From Silvibacterium acidisoli (GTDB taxonomy: Bacteria > Acidobacteriota > Terriglobia > Terriglobales > Acidobacteriaceae): DNA of 64,000 nt. Position 1 is the stretch's first letter, and the number at the start of each line of letters is the position of its first letter. Positions 44,285 to 53,737 of this stretch are shown here, piece after piece. The position numbers and the translations under genes were made by a program. The notes beneath the pieces are model-generated. The model had not been told where the DNA came from and made no database searches. It saw nothing but the letters and a program-made list of their open reading frames with translations. The DNA is taken from the NCBI GenBank assembly GCA_022870745.1, contig CP085323.1, forward strand, positions 1,736,001 to 1,800,000, in the 5' to 3' direction.

Positions 44285-44332
44285 TTTGACCGGGGAATAC
44301 GTGCTCTTACGTTGTCCTTGGTTGAGTCTGCG

Positions 44333-47300
44333 ATGAGCCGAACTGATACCCGTGAGATGGAATTTGCCGAAACCGTGAAACCGCAGGACCTTCAAACCGC
44401 CAACTCGGGCGGAGGTGAAGGATCGCAGCAAGACGCGGTTTACGTCTTTCCCGCCAGCCTGGAACAAAGCCGCTACTGGATTCTCGACCAGCTGGCCGGT
44501 GCTTCCACGGCTTCGAATATGGCAGTGGCCTTCCGCATGGAAGGCCCAGTCCGTGATGATCTTGTCGAGATATGCGCGCGCGAGCTGGTCGTGCGTCACG
44601 AGGCCCTGCGCACCAACTTCCAGATGGTGGATGGCGTGCTTTCGCAGGTCATAAGCGAAGAACCCCGCTTCGGCTTTTCCATCTCCGACCTCCGGGTTCT
44701 TCCTGAAGCCAGCCGCGCCAACCGCGCTGAAGAACTGATCCATGAACACAGCCGCGTCCGCTTCGATCTGGCGAATGGCGCGCTCTTCCACGTTCACCTG
44801 ATTCACGTCACCGATACCGACCACTTCCTGGCCCTCACGATGCACCACATCGTCTGCGACGGCTGGTCGAACGGCATCCTGATTCGCGATTTCGCCCTTT
44901 ATTACGAAGCAGCGCTCACGCTCCGGAACGCCGAAATGCCCGAGCTGCCCTTCCAGTTCGCCGACTTTACCGTCTGGCAGCAGGAGTGGCTCGAGAGCGA
45001 AGCGGCGGACAACGCCATGGCCTACTGGAAGCAGCACATCCAGAGGGACATGCCGGCCATCGACCTGCCCGCGGATTTCCCGCGCGCTGCGGAAAAGAGC
45101 GCGCCCGGCGACATCGTCGGACGCCTGCTTCCCACCGAGCTGACCGCGCGCCTCAAGAACTACTGCCGCAAGCACGACGCAACTATGCACCAGGTGCTGC
45201 TCGCGGCATTCGAAGCCATCATCTCGCGCTACGCCGGGCAGGACGAGTTCCTGCTGGGCTCGACCATCGCCAACCGCACACAGCCGGGCATGGAAAATGT
45301 CGTCGGCCGCTTCGCGCACCCGCAGGTGGTGCTGGCCGATGTGCAGGGCGACCCGACCTACTCGGAACTCGTCAAGCGCGTTGCCAACTGGAGCGCGAAC
45401 TCTTACGCCCACCAGGATCTGCCCTTTTCGCGCCTGACCGAAGCTTTCCAGCTCGACCAGGAGCATGCGACTTCGCAGTTCCTGCAGGTCTATTTCGTTT
45501 ACCAGAAAGCCTTCATGCAGCCGCAGCAGGCTGGTCCGCTGCGCATCGTTCCCCGTCCTTCGGTGAGCGGTGGAGTCAACTTCGACATGCTGGTCAGCAT
45601 CGTCGAGCGCGGAGAAGGCCCACGTCTGCAGGTTGAGTACAACACGAAGCTCTTCCGCCAGGAGCGCGTAAGCCGCCTGATCGAGCTGTACATCCGCGTG
45701 CTCGAAGCAGTGATGGACGACGATTCCCTGCGCGTCTCGGCATTGCCGCTCCTTTCGCATGACGAGCAGGCGAAGCTGGCGGCCTCCGCAGTCGCAAATT
45801 CCGTTCCGGAAACCGCAAGGCTTTCCCTCACGGCAGCTTTCGATCGCATCGCGGAGAAGAACGGTAATACCGCTGCTCTCATCTTCGGCGAACATCGCAC
45901 CAGCTGGAGCGAGCTCCAGCAGAAGAGCCTCGGCCTGGCTCGCGCCATGCAGAATGCCGGTGTCAGAGCGGGCGCAACTGTCGCGGTCCGGCTTGAGCAG
46001 TCCGCTGAAGCAGCCGCTTCGGTGCTCGCGACTTTGCGGCTGGGCGCGGTGGTACTGCCCGTTCCGGCAAGTGTCTCCTCTGTCGAGTGGCAGACCATCC
46101 AGGCAGAATTCAAACCGGTTCTGTCGCTCTCTTCGGAAACCTTCGCCGAGAAGTTTGCTGCAGTCACATCCTACAAACAGCTTGCGGAGATCGACTCTCC
46201 ATCTGCGACTCTGCCTGAGATCGATGCGGCTGCACCGGCATGGATCGCTCCCGGCGCTGACGGCCCCATTTATTCCTCGCACGCTGCAAGCTTCATCAGC
46301 CTGCAGGCTGCGGCGCAGGCCATGGATCTTCAGCAGGGTTCGGTCATTCTGGCGTCGGCGGCATCTTCCGCAACAGACGCATGGACCGATCTGATGCTGC
46401 CCCTGGTGAATGGCGCAGCTGTCATCTCTGCGGAAGGCATTAACCCTACCGCGTTGCAGGCAGTTCTTGACCGCGAACAGGTCTCCTTCGTTTTCTCTAC
46501 CGCGCCCGAAATCGTCGCCACGCTTCGTGGAGGATGGACCGGCGATCGCCGTCTCCATGCCATCTGCCGCGGCTCGCATCTGAGCCCGGCCACGGCAGCA
46601 GAGCTGCTCCAGTCTCCCGGCCGTTACTCGTCGCTGATATCGTCAGCCTCGACCGCCGGACCGCTTGCATTTGCGGCGCTCTCTGCTAACGGCCTGGTCA
46701 TCGCCCCTCTGCCGGGCGAGAGCTTTGAGCTGGCAGACGATGCCGGACGCCCGGTCGCATTCTCGGTTCCCGGACACCTTGTGGTTCGCCGCGGAACGGC
46801 GGAATCAAGGCCGTCTCTTCGCGTCCGCTTTACGCCTGACGCAGGCTTCGAGCTGCTCGACGCCTCCGACCGCTTCGTTAACCACAATGGCTACCGCATT
46901 CGCCTTGGCGAACTCGAAGAACTGCTGACGCAGGAGCCTTCGGTCGCAACCGCCGCGGCTGCCCTTGTGCCTGACGCGCACGGCAAAGCATCGCTGGTCG
47001 CTTACGTTACCGGTCACAGCGGCACGCTGCCCTCGTCGGCAACAGTGTCTGCATGGTTGAAGGCTCATGCCGCTGCGCACCTTGCGGCAGCAGAGATTCT
47101 TCCCGTTCCAGCCATTCCTCATCGCCTCGATGGTTCGCCCGACATCTCCGCCCTGCCCCAGCCGGGCAGCTCTGTGCTGGCTGCCGAGGCCGATGCCGGC
47201 TATGTACCGCCCCGCGATGAACTCGAAAAGAACCTGGTCTCCATCTGGGAGAGCGTGCTGGGAGTGCCGGGCATCGGCATCCGCACCAACTTCTTCTCGC

Positions 47301-48292
47301 TCGGCGGCTACTCGCTGATGATCGTGCGCCTCTTCGCCACGATCAACCGCACGCTCTCACTCTCGCTGCCGATTACGACCATCTTCAACGCACCAACCGT
47401 GGAACAGCTCGCCGACATCATCCGCGGGCGCACGCTCTATTCGCCGCTGGTGCCGGTGCAACCACGGGGCGACAAGCCTCCGTTCTTCCTGGTGCACTCG
47501 TACCTGCTCTATGGCGGTCTTCCCTCTGTACTCGGCGAAGACTACCCGTTCTACGGCCTGCGCGAAATTGAAGACCGCGACAAATCCATGACCATGGAGC
47601 AGCGCGCGGCCTCCTATGCGAAGGAGATCCGCTCGGTGCAGCCGCACGGCCCGTACTATCTCGGAGGCTGGTGCGCAGCCGGTCCACTGGCTGTCGAAAC
47701 AGCACGCGCGCTGACAGATGCCGGAGAAGAAGTCCGCACCGTAATGCTCTTCGACTCCTGGCGTCCTGGTTATTCCAAGGAGCTCGAAAGCGAGCAGAAG
47801 AACCGTCCCGACATGGCGCTGAAAGCCGTACTGTCACGCAAGTACCGCTTCCACCGCATGAAGATGCGTCCGCTCTCCGCAGCGCACAAGGTGAAGTACA
47901 TCGGCAGCGCCGCGCTGCACAAGTTCAACGGCGTCAAGGGCCGCATGTATATGCGGAACTGGGCGCTGGCGCAGCGGCTCTTCAAGCTCTTCGGCCTGCC
48001 GTTGCCGCATTTCATGCACAACGTCAGCCTGGAAACATTCGAAGCCGTTCGCACCTATAACCCGAAGCAGTTTCCAGGACGCATCACCCTGATGCGCGCC
48101 ACGCAGGCCATCTACATTCCAGGCGCGGAAGAAGGATGCGGCTGGGGCAAGGTGGCGCGCGACGGAGTGGAAGTCCTGTGGGCACCCGGCGACCATGAAT
48201 CCATGTTCATGGAGCCGAACCTGGCATCTGTAGGCAGCTCACTGCGCAACACGCTGGAAAAGGCCCGGTCCGCCGACACGGCAGGCGTATAG
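44333..48292 (+). CDS. NRPS release protein: C-(degenerate A)-PCP-TE with Cys nucleophile
   Basis: This 1319-residue protein has a condensation domain (about 35-480; HHIVCDG near 170), an adenylation-like region (about 500-950), a PCP (about 955-1035, LGGYSL) and a type-I thioesterase (about 1050-1319). The adenylation region has lost its working parts: no TSGSTG loop, no YGPTE, no YRTGD and no catalytic Lys in the A10 position (DGSPD). Only a GYRI/GELEE remnant of A8 remains. The thioesterase has GWCAAG instead of GxSxG: Cys1114, Asp1141 exactly 27 residues later as in surfactin TE, and His1288 in GDHES. It should receive the acyl-aminoacyl chain from the upstream protein and release it. ATG 44333 is chosen; a TTG at 44312 is the alternative. 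Confidence 0.88.
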   Translation: MSRTDTREMEFAETVKPQDLQTANSGGGEGSQQDAVYVFPASLEQSRYWILDQLAGASTASNMAVAFRMEGPVRDDLVEICARELVVRHEALRTNFQMVDGVLSQVISEEPRFGFSISDLRVLPEASRANRAEELIHEHSRVRFDLANGALFHVHLIHVTDTDHFLALTMHHIVCDGWSNGILIRDFALYYEAALTLRNAEMPELPFQFADFTVWQQEWLESEAADNAMAYWKQHIQRDMPAIDLPADFPRAAEKSAPGDIVGRLLPTELTARLKNYCRKHDATMHQVLLAAFEAIISRYAGQDEFLLGSTIANRTQPGMENVVGRFAHPQVVLADVQGDPTYSELVKRVANWSANSYAHQDLPFSRLTEAFQLDQEHATSQFLQVYFVYQKAFMQPQQAGPLRIVPRPSVSGGVNFDMLVSIVERGEGPRLQVEYNTKLFRQERVSRLIELYIRVLEAVMDDDSLRVSALPLLSHDEQAKLAASAVANSVPETARLSLTAAFDRIAEKNGNTAALIFGEHRTSWSELQQKSLGLARAMQNAGVRAGATVAVRLEQSAEAAASVLATLRLGAVVLPVPASVSSVEWQTIQAEFKPVLSLSSETFAEKFAAVTSYKQLAEIDSPSATLPEIDAAAPAWIAPGADGPIYSSHAASFISLQAAAQAMDLQQGSVILASAASSATDAWTDLMLPLVNGAAVISAEGINPTALQAVLDREQVSFVFSTAPEIVATLRGGWTGDRRLHAICRGSHLSPATAAELLQSPGRYSSLISSASTAGPLAFAALSANGLVIAPLPGESFELADDAGRPVAFSVPGHLVVRRGTAESRPSLRVRFTPDAGFELLDASDRFVNHNGYRIRLGELEELLTQEPSVATAAAALVPDAHGKASLVAYVTGHSGTLPSSATVSAWLKAHAAAHLAAAEILPVPAIPHRLDGSPDISALPQPGSSVLAAEADAGYVPPRDELEKNLVSIWESVLGVPGIGIRTNFFSLGGYSLMIVRLFATINRTLSLSLPITTIFNAPTVEQLADIIRGRTLYSPLVPVQPRGDKPPFFLVHSYLLYGGLPSVLGEDYPFYGLREIEDRDKSMTMEQRAASYAKEIRSVQPHGPYYLGGWCAAGPLAVETARALTDAGEEVRTVMLFDSWRPGYSKELESEQKNRPDMALKAVLSRKYRFHRMKMRPLSAAHKVKYIGSAALHKFNGVKGRMYMRNWALAQRLFKLFGLPLPHFMHNVSLETFEAVRTYNPKQFPGRITLMRATQAIYIPGAEEGCGWGKVARDGVEVLWAPGDHESMFMEPNLASVGSSLRNTLEKARSADTAGV

Positions 48293-48301
48293 CCTGTTTG
48301 C

Positions 48302-49063
48302 ATGTCTCCTGAAAAGACGATGCCGCAACTCGCGGCCGGCAAAGTACACATCTGGAAGCTGGAACCTGTCACAGGGTTCCAGCCTGCCGGCTGGTTCGGC
48401 CTGCTCGATGAAGAAGAACAGGCGCGAGCATCCCGCTTCCGCTTTCCTCATCTGACCCAAAGCTTCGTTGCCGATCACGCACGCCTGCGCATGCTGCTCG
48501 GTTATTACACGCAAACAGCTCCGCAGGCTATCCGGTTCGCGAAGAATTTCTACGGCAAGCCTTCGTTTGCATTTCCTGAGACAAGACTCCACTTCAACCT
48601 GTCCCACACCGAAGGCTTAACTCTGCTCTCGGTGTGCCTCGACCATGAACTCGGAGTCGACATCGAAGCCGTGCGTCCAATGGATGACTGGCAGGAGATT
48701 GCGGCTACTCATTTCTCCGCCGTCGAGAACGCAGAGCTACGCAGCTTCGCCCCGTCCGACCGCAATCATGCCTTCTTCCGCTGCTGGACGCGCAAGGAGG
48801 CCTTTCTGAAGGCCAGCGGAGAGGGTCTTTCCAAGCCGCTGGATGCTTTCAGCGTAAGTATCCAGCGCACGGACGATCCGCAGTTTCTTACCTGCGACTG
48901 GGACCCCGAAGAAACGAAGCGATGGACGCTGAAGTCGTTGTCTTTCGGTGAGAGCTTCATTGGAGCGCTCGCCCTGCAACACCGGAATGGGGCAGACGCG
49001 TGGCAATTAGTTGTATTGGACAACAGCGACTTCCGCGCTATCGTTTCTACGGAAAGAGTGTGA
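48302..49063 (+). CDS. Sfp-type 4'-phosphopantetheinyl transferase
   Basis: This 253-residue, two-lobed PPTase converts apo carrier domains to holo form with coenzyme A. The family motifs are YGKPSF and FNLSHTEG in the first lobe, GVDIEAV (Mg/CoA-binding Asp and Glu, about residue 115) and FFRCWTRKEAFLKASGEGL (about 155-175, with the catalytic Glu and Lys). It begins 10 bases after the NRPS stop codon and is the obvious activator of the four carrier domains encoded directly upstream. Its stop overlaps or abuts the start of the next gene. Dedicated PPTases inside EPS operons are not usual; its presence supports a functional assembly line. Confidence 0.92.
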   Translation: MSPEKTMPQLAAGKVHIWKLEPVTGFQPAGWFGLLDEEEQARASRFRFPHLTQSFVADHARLRMLLGYYTQTAPQAIRFAKNFYGKPSFAFPETRLHFNLSHTEGLTLLSVCLDHELGVDIEAVRPMDDWQEIAATHFSAVENAELRSFAPSDRNHAFFRCWTRKEAFLKASGEGLSKPLDAFSVSIQRTDDPQFLTCDWDPEETKRWTLKSLSFGESFIGALALQHRNGADAWQLVVLDNSDFRAIVSTERV

Positions 49064-49065
49064 CT

Positions 49066-50280
49066 GTGACGACATCGACCTCCCCTGTACGCCGTTTTGT
49101 TGCGAGCCGCCGATGGCTGGTGCTCATTGCTGTGCTTGGTATCGTGCTGCGCCTCGGATTGATCGCCAAGACAACCCACAACGAACGCTTCTACGACGAA
49201 GTGGATTACGACCACATCGCCGTCTCCCTCGTGCATGGAGGAGGCTTCTCCGATCACGTGATCGACGTCGAGACCGTGGATCACCCGACGGCCTATCGCG
49301 CCCCCGCTCAACCGATCCTGATGGCGGTGGTCTACAGGGTCATCGGGCATCGCCCGATTGCGATTGAAGTGATCGAGGCATTCCTGCTCGCGGCGCTGCC
49401 CTTCATTTGCGCGCAGATCGGCCTGCGCATAGGCCTGAGTGCGTTCGCTGCGAACATCGGCGCAACCATCGCCGCCTTTCACCCGGTTATCTCCTATGCG
49501 GCAACCACTCTGTATCCCAGCGTAGTCACCATCGTCGCGCTTACCTGCGGCATATGGCTCTGCTGGGAGACGATCGCTCGCAACAAGGCAAGCTGGGCCG
49601 TTGGAGCAGGTGCTTCATTCGGCCTCGCCGCGGCAGCAACAACCACTTTCGCGCCCGTCGCATTTCTCGCCGCGCTGGTCATAGCTTTCCGGCGCAGATT
49701 CAAGCTGGCGATCATCGTCGCCGTAATCGGTCTCGCACCTTCCATCACGTGGATGGTGCGCAACAAGATCGTGATGCACAATTTCACACTGGCCACCAAC
49801 GGCGGCTACAACCTCGAGCTCGGCGCCAACGACGACGCCACGCCACGTTCCGGCAACTGGATCACGCTCTATCCCAGGTGGGAGCTGGGCGAAGTAAAGG
49901 CCGACGCATTGCTTCGCCAGCAGGCCGAAGTATGGATTCACACCCACCCCGTTCGCTACGTGGAGCTAAGCGTTCTTCGCGCTCTCGCGGTCTTCGACTC
50001 TACGGGACGGCCGAAAACGCAGGGCGTAAACTCCGGCCGTGCCGCCGAGATCGTTGGCTACATCCTGCTGCCGGTCGTGCTGGCGGGCTTCGTGGGGCTG
50101 TTCCTCTACTGGCGCAACCCGATCGCGTGGGTCACCACCGCGGCACTAGGACTGGTCATCCTCAGCTCGGCGCTCACCCTCGCCAAACCGCGCTTCCGCC
50201 TGCCCATCGATCCCGCGCTCTGCGTCTTCGCCGTGGGGACAGTCAGCACCGTGGCAAAGCGGATTCGAGCAACCAACTAA
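49066..50280 (+). CDS. GT39/ArnT-like polytopic membrane protein
   Basis: This protein of about 404 residues has around ten hydrophobic helices. The first periplasmic loop carries ERFYDEVDYDH, an acidic cluster like the DE/DD motif of GT-C transferases, followed by HPTAYRAPAQP. Such enzymes move sugars from polyprenyl-phosphate carriers to proteins, lipids or glycans outside the cytoplasm. It may decorate the polymer, or possibly the lipopeptide-like product, since it is translationally linked to the PPTase gene. GTG at 49066 sits 7 bases after GGAAAGAG; GTG at 49060 would overlap the PPTase stop by four bases and is the alternative. It is the last gene that I place in the sigma-54 operon. 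Confidence 0.7.
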   Translation: MTTSTSPVRRFVASRRWLVLIAVLGIVLRLGLIAKTTHNERFYDEVDYDHIAVSLVHGGGFSDHVIDVETVDHPTAYRAPAQPILMAVVYRVIGHRPIAIEVIEAFLLAALPFICAQIGLRIGLSAFAANIGATIAAFHPVISYAATTLYPSVVTIVALTCGIWLCWETIARNKASWAVGAGASFGLAAAATTTFAPVAFLAALVIAFRRRFKLAIIVAVIGLAPSITWMVRNKIVMHNFTLATNGGYNLELGANDDATPRSGNWITLYPRWELGEVKADALLRQQAEVWIHTHPVRYVELSVLRALAVFDSTGRPKTQGVNSGRAAEIVGYILLPVVLAGFVGLFLYWRNPIAWVTTAALGLVILSSALTLAKPRFRLPIDPALCVFAVGTVSTVAKRIRATN

Positions 50281-50315
50281 CTGACGAGCCAGCGATCGAC
50301 GCGCTATCTTAAGGC

Positions 50316-51944
50316 ATGTATCGCTGGCTTCTTGTTCCCGTCCTGGCGCTGGGCCTCGCGGCCCAGGCGCAGACTGCCGCGCCGACCCACGCCGATATCC
50401 TGCGCGGCGCCTACGGCCCGTATCGCGCGAATAACGACCTGCTCTCTTATCACCTCGACGTTCGCGTCGATCCGGCGAACAAGTTCCTGAGCGGCAAGAA
50501 CACCATCCGCTTTCGTATGCTCGCCGATGGCAACCGCATCCAGATCGATCTGCACGATGCGCTGCAGGTCGACAAGATCCTGCTCGTGTCGGGAGCGAAA
50601 GCCAGCGCGCCATTGAAGTACACACGCGACTCCGGCGCGGTCTTCATCGACTTTCCCGAAACGCTCAAGGCAGGGCAGACCTACGCCATCGACTTCTACT
50701 ACTCCGGCCATCCAGTTACGGAAGGCCGCTTCGGCGGCATCACCTTCCTGAAAGACCCCGAGGGGCATCCCTGGATCAACACCTCGTGCGAAGACGTAGG
50801 CGCAAGCGTCTGGTGGCCCAACAAGGACCAGTGGCGCGACGAGGTCGAAGAGATGGAGATCAGCGTCGAAATTCCCAGCAACCTGGTCGATGTGTCGAAT
50901 GGAAAGTTCGAAGGCAAGACCGATCTTGGCAACGGCTACACCCGCTGGGACTGGCACGTTCACTATCCGATCAACAACTACGATGTCGCGTTGAACATCG
51001 GCAACTACGCTCATTTCTCGGAGCAACACAACGGCCTCGCGCTCGACTACTACGTGCTGCCGCAAAACCTGGAGAAAGCAAAGACACAGTTCGCGCAGGT
51101 GCCGCAGATGATCGACATCTACGAGCACTACTTCGGCGAATATCCATTTATCAAGGACGGCTACAAGCTCGTCGAAACTCCTTACCTCGGCATGGAGCAC
51201 CAGAGCGCCGTCGCCTATGGCAACAAGTATCTGCAGGGCTACGCAGGGCGCGACTGGACCGGTGTCGGCATCAGCCCTCGCTTCGACTTCATCATCATTC
51301 ACGAGAGCGGACACGAGTGGTTCGGCAATGCTGTCAGCGCCGCCGACCGCTCCGATATGTGGATTCACGAAGGATGGACCACCTATCTCGAATATCTCTA
51401 TGTCGAATCGCGCTGGGGACGCGCCGATTCCCTCCGCTACATGAACGCCGAGAAGTCGAAGATCGAGAACAAGCGGCCCATCATCACCGAACGCGGCGTC
51501 AACGGCGATCCACCGGAAGACCAGTACTTCAAGGGCGCGCTGATGCTGAACACACTGCGCAGCGTTATCAATGACGACGCCGCATGGTTCCGCATCATTC
51601 GCGGCTTCTTCCAGAAATTCGAGTACCAGAACATCATGACCGAGGATGTGGTTGCATACTTCAACCAGCAGACGGGCATGAACCTGACGCCCATCTTCAA
51701 CCAGTACCTGCGCCACAAGGACATTCCCACGCTGGAGCTCAGGTTCGATCCTCACGGAGGCACCGTCGCTTATCGCTGGCAGGCAGACGAAAAAGACTTT
51801 GCCATGCCCGTGCGCGTGGGAACTCCCGATCACTGGCAGATCATTCAACCAACAACCGAGTGGCAGACCATGAAGAGCACGCTCGACAAGGCCCAGTTTT
51901 CCGTCGCAACCGATCTCTACTATGTGAATGTCAGCAAACAGTAA
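50316..51944 (+). CDS. Secreted M1-family aminopeptidase-like metallopeptidase
   Basis: This 542-residue protein has a signal peptide (residues 1-19, ending AQAQT). It holds an N-terminal beta-saddle domain and a thermolysin-like catalytic domain. The zinc site is HESGHEWFGN (about residue 329) with the third ligand Glu in WIHEGWTTY, 18 residues after the second His. YLGMEHQSAV stands where M1 enzymes have GxMEN, so substrate N-terminus recognition may be altered. It lacks the C-terminal helical domain of long M1 enzymes. It removes or cleaves peptides in the periplasm or outside the cell. It is 35 bases downstream of the GT39-like gene, but no functional link to EPS is evident beyond proximity. 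Confidence 0.88.
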   Translation: MYRWLLVPVLALGLAAQAQTAAPTHADILRGAYGPYRANNDLLSYHLDVRVDPANKFLSGKNTIRFRMLADGNRIQIDLHDALQVDKILLVSGAKASAPLKYTRDSGAVFIDFPETLKAGQTYAIDFYYSGHPVTEGRFGGITFLKDPEGHPWINTSCEDVGASVWWPNKDQWRDEVEEMEISVEIPSNLVDVSNGKFEGKTDLGNGYTRWDWHVHYPINNYDVALNIGNYAHFSEQHNGLALDYYVLPQNLEKAKTQFAQVPQMIDIYEHYFGEYPFIKDGYKLVETPYLGMEHQSAVAYGNKYLQGYAGRDWTGVGISPRFDFIIIHESGHEWFGNAVSAADRSDMWIHEGWTTYLEYLYVESRWGRADSLRYMNAEKSKIENKRPIITERGVNGDPPEDQYFKGALMLNTLRSVINDDAAWFRIIRGFFQKFEYQNIMTEDVVAYFNQQTGMNLTPIFNQYLRHKDIPTLELRFDPHGGTVAYRWQADEKDFAMPVRVGTPDHWQIIQPTTEWQTMKSTLDKAQFSVATDLYYVNVSKQ

Positions 51945-51985
51945 AGCCTGATACTCTGGCTCGTTCCGGTTTTCCGAGGATCTTT

Positions 51986-53683
51986 ATGAAGCCGTCTCTT
52001 CGCACCTGCTTTGCTGCCGTCACGATTACGATTTCTGCGCTCGCGCATGCTGCGCCGGCTGTTCAGCAGAAGGCCGATCCCTGGTGGAAGCACGCCGTGA
52101 TCTACGAGATCTATCCACGCAGCTTCCAGGACTCGAACGGCGACGGCGTGGGAGACATCAACGGCATCGCCTCGCGTCTCGACTACCTGCACGATCTTGG
52201 CATCGACGCCATCTGGATCACGCCGATGTATCCTTCGCCCGGCATCGATTACGGCTACGACATCTCCGACTACACGGCCATCGACCCGGAATACGGAAGC
52301 ATGGCCGACTTCGACCGTCTTGTCGCTGAGGCGAAGAAGCGGAACATTCGCGTCATCATGGATTACGTGATTAACCACACTTCGGACCAGCACCCATGGT
52401 TCAAGGAATCACGCTCTTCGCGTACGAATCCCAAGCGCGACTGGTATATCTGGCGCGATGGAAAGGCCCCGGGGCAACCGCCGAGCAACTGGCAATCATG
52501 GTTCGGCCACTCCGCATGGCAGTACGACGAGAAGACGAAGCAGTACTACTACCACTACTTTTACGTGCAGCAGCCGGACCTGAACTGGCGCAACCCGCAG
52601 GTGCACGTGGCCATGGAAGACGTGCTGCGTTTCTGGATGAACAAGGGCGTTGCGGGCTTCCGCATCGACGCTGTCTCACGTCTTTATGAAGATCCCGGCC
52701 TGCATGATGACCCGTATGCGCCGGGCACTAATGTATACGGCGACCGCAACATCATTCACAAGTACACCGACAACTATCCGCAGGTAAATGACGTGCTCAA
52801 GGAGCTGCGCCGCGTCGTTGATAAGTATCCGGGAGATCCCGTCCTGGTCACTGAAGCAGACGAGCCGAATATTACCGAGCTGACCAAGCTCTACGGCAAC
52901 GGCGACGAAGTGCAGCTGCCGATGGACTTCCAGATCGCCGACCTTAACAAGCTTTCCGCACCGGGCTTTCGCAAACTGTTCAACGAGGTCGAGAACAACA
53001 CCGCTCACGGACAGCCGGAATACTTCTTCAGCAATCACGATCAGCCACGCCAGTGGGATCGCTACGGCGATGGCGTTCATAACGACCAGATTGCGAAGCT
53101 CATGGCCACATTACTGTTGACCACGCGCGGCACTCCGCAGATGTACTACGGCGAAGAACTGGGTATGCGCACCACCGATCCTGCGCGCGTTGAAGACGTC
53201 CACGACCCCATCGGCAAGCTCGGCTGGCCCAAGGAGAAAGGCCGCGACGGCGAGCGTACACCGATGCAGTGGACTGGATCGAAGGACGCCGGCTTCACCA
53301 CTGCGCAGAAGCCGTGGCTTCCGATTCCGCCATCTGTGAGCAGCTATAACGTCGAGAGCGAACGCAAGGATCCCAACTCCATCTTCAACGCCTACAAGCG
53401 CCTGCTCTCGCTGCGCAAGACAGAGCCCGCGCTGCGCGATGGATCGTATCGAGCGATCGATGGAGACGATCCGAACATCTTCGCTTTTCTGAGACAGAGC
53501 GGTAGCTCCCGCGTCGTGGTCGCGCTCAACATGAGTTCCGAACCGCACTCCATCGCGCTGCATCTCTCCGGTGCACAGCATGCCGAAGTCCTTTACGCAT
53601 CGCCTGCTCAGAAGCAGCAATCGGTCCCGGTGCAAACGCTCTCGCTCGAACCCTTTGGTGTCGTCATCGCAAAACTGCCGTAG
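51986..53683 (+). CDS. Secreted GH13 alpha-glucosidase/oligo-1,6-glucosidase-like enzyme
   Basis: This 565-residue protein has a signal peptide (about 1-21, ending AHAAP) and a GH13 TIM barrel. The conserved regions are DYVINHTS, QPDLNW (typical of the alpha-glucosidase/oligo-1,6-glucosidase subfamily), GFRIDAVSR with the nucleophile Asp, LVTEADE with the acid/base Glu, and FFSNHDQPR with the transition-state Asp. A C-terminal beta-sandwich completes it. It should hydrolyse alpha-1,4 or alpha-1,6 glucosidic bonds of maltodextrins or related oligosaccharides outside the cytoplasm. The open frame extends 134 codons upstream into the M1 gene, but AGGA 5 bases before ATG 51986 and the signal peptide fix the start there. 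Confidence 0.92.
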   Translation: MKPSLRTCFAAVTITISALAHAAPAVQQKADPWWKHAVIYEIYPRSFQDSNGDGVGDINGIASRLDYLHDLGIDAIWITPMYPSPGIDYGYDISDYTAIDPEYGSMADFDRLVAEAKKRNIRVIMDYVINHTSDQHPWFKESRSSRTNPKRDWYIWRDGKAPGQPPSNWQSWFGHSAWQYDEKTKQYYYHYFYVQQPDLNWRNPQVHVAMEDVLRFWMNKGVAGFRIDAVSRLYEDPGLHDDPYAPGTNVYGDRNIIHKYTDNYPQVNDVLKELRRVVDKYPGDPVLVTEADEPNITELTKLYGNGDEVQLPMDFQIADLNKLSAPGFRKLFNEVENNTAHGQPEYFFSNHDQPRQWDRYGDGVHNDQIAKLMATLLLTTRGTPQMYYGEELGMRTTDPARVEDVHDPIGKLGWPKEKGRDGERTPMQWTGSKDAGFTTAQKPWLPIPPSVSSYNVESERKDPNSIFNAYKRLLSLRKTEPALRDGSYRAIDGDDPNIFAFLRQSGSSRVVVALNMSSEPHSIALHLSGAQHAEVLYASPAQKQQSVPVQTLSLEPFGVVIAKLP

Positions 53684-53737
53684 CAACCAGTACATCCGTA
53701 ACTTGTGCCATGGCGAAGGCCTTCCTATGCTTACGCC

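Noticed and set aside
44222-46579. 785-codon minus-strand frame opposite the NRPS
   Set aside because: It is antisense to condensation and adenylation-like domains with clear motifs; long antisense frames are expected in high-GC genes.
35870-48292. Orthologous iturin/mycosubtilin or surfactin cluster
   Set aside because: No loading ligase, only one functional adenylation domain, a Cys-type thioesterase and a different genomic setting.
28587-50280. Exosortase/PEP-CTERM system, suggested by sigma-54 control of EPS genes
   Set aside because: No exosortase-like protein and no PEP-CTERM tail was found among the proteins in the window.
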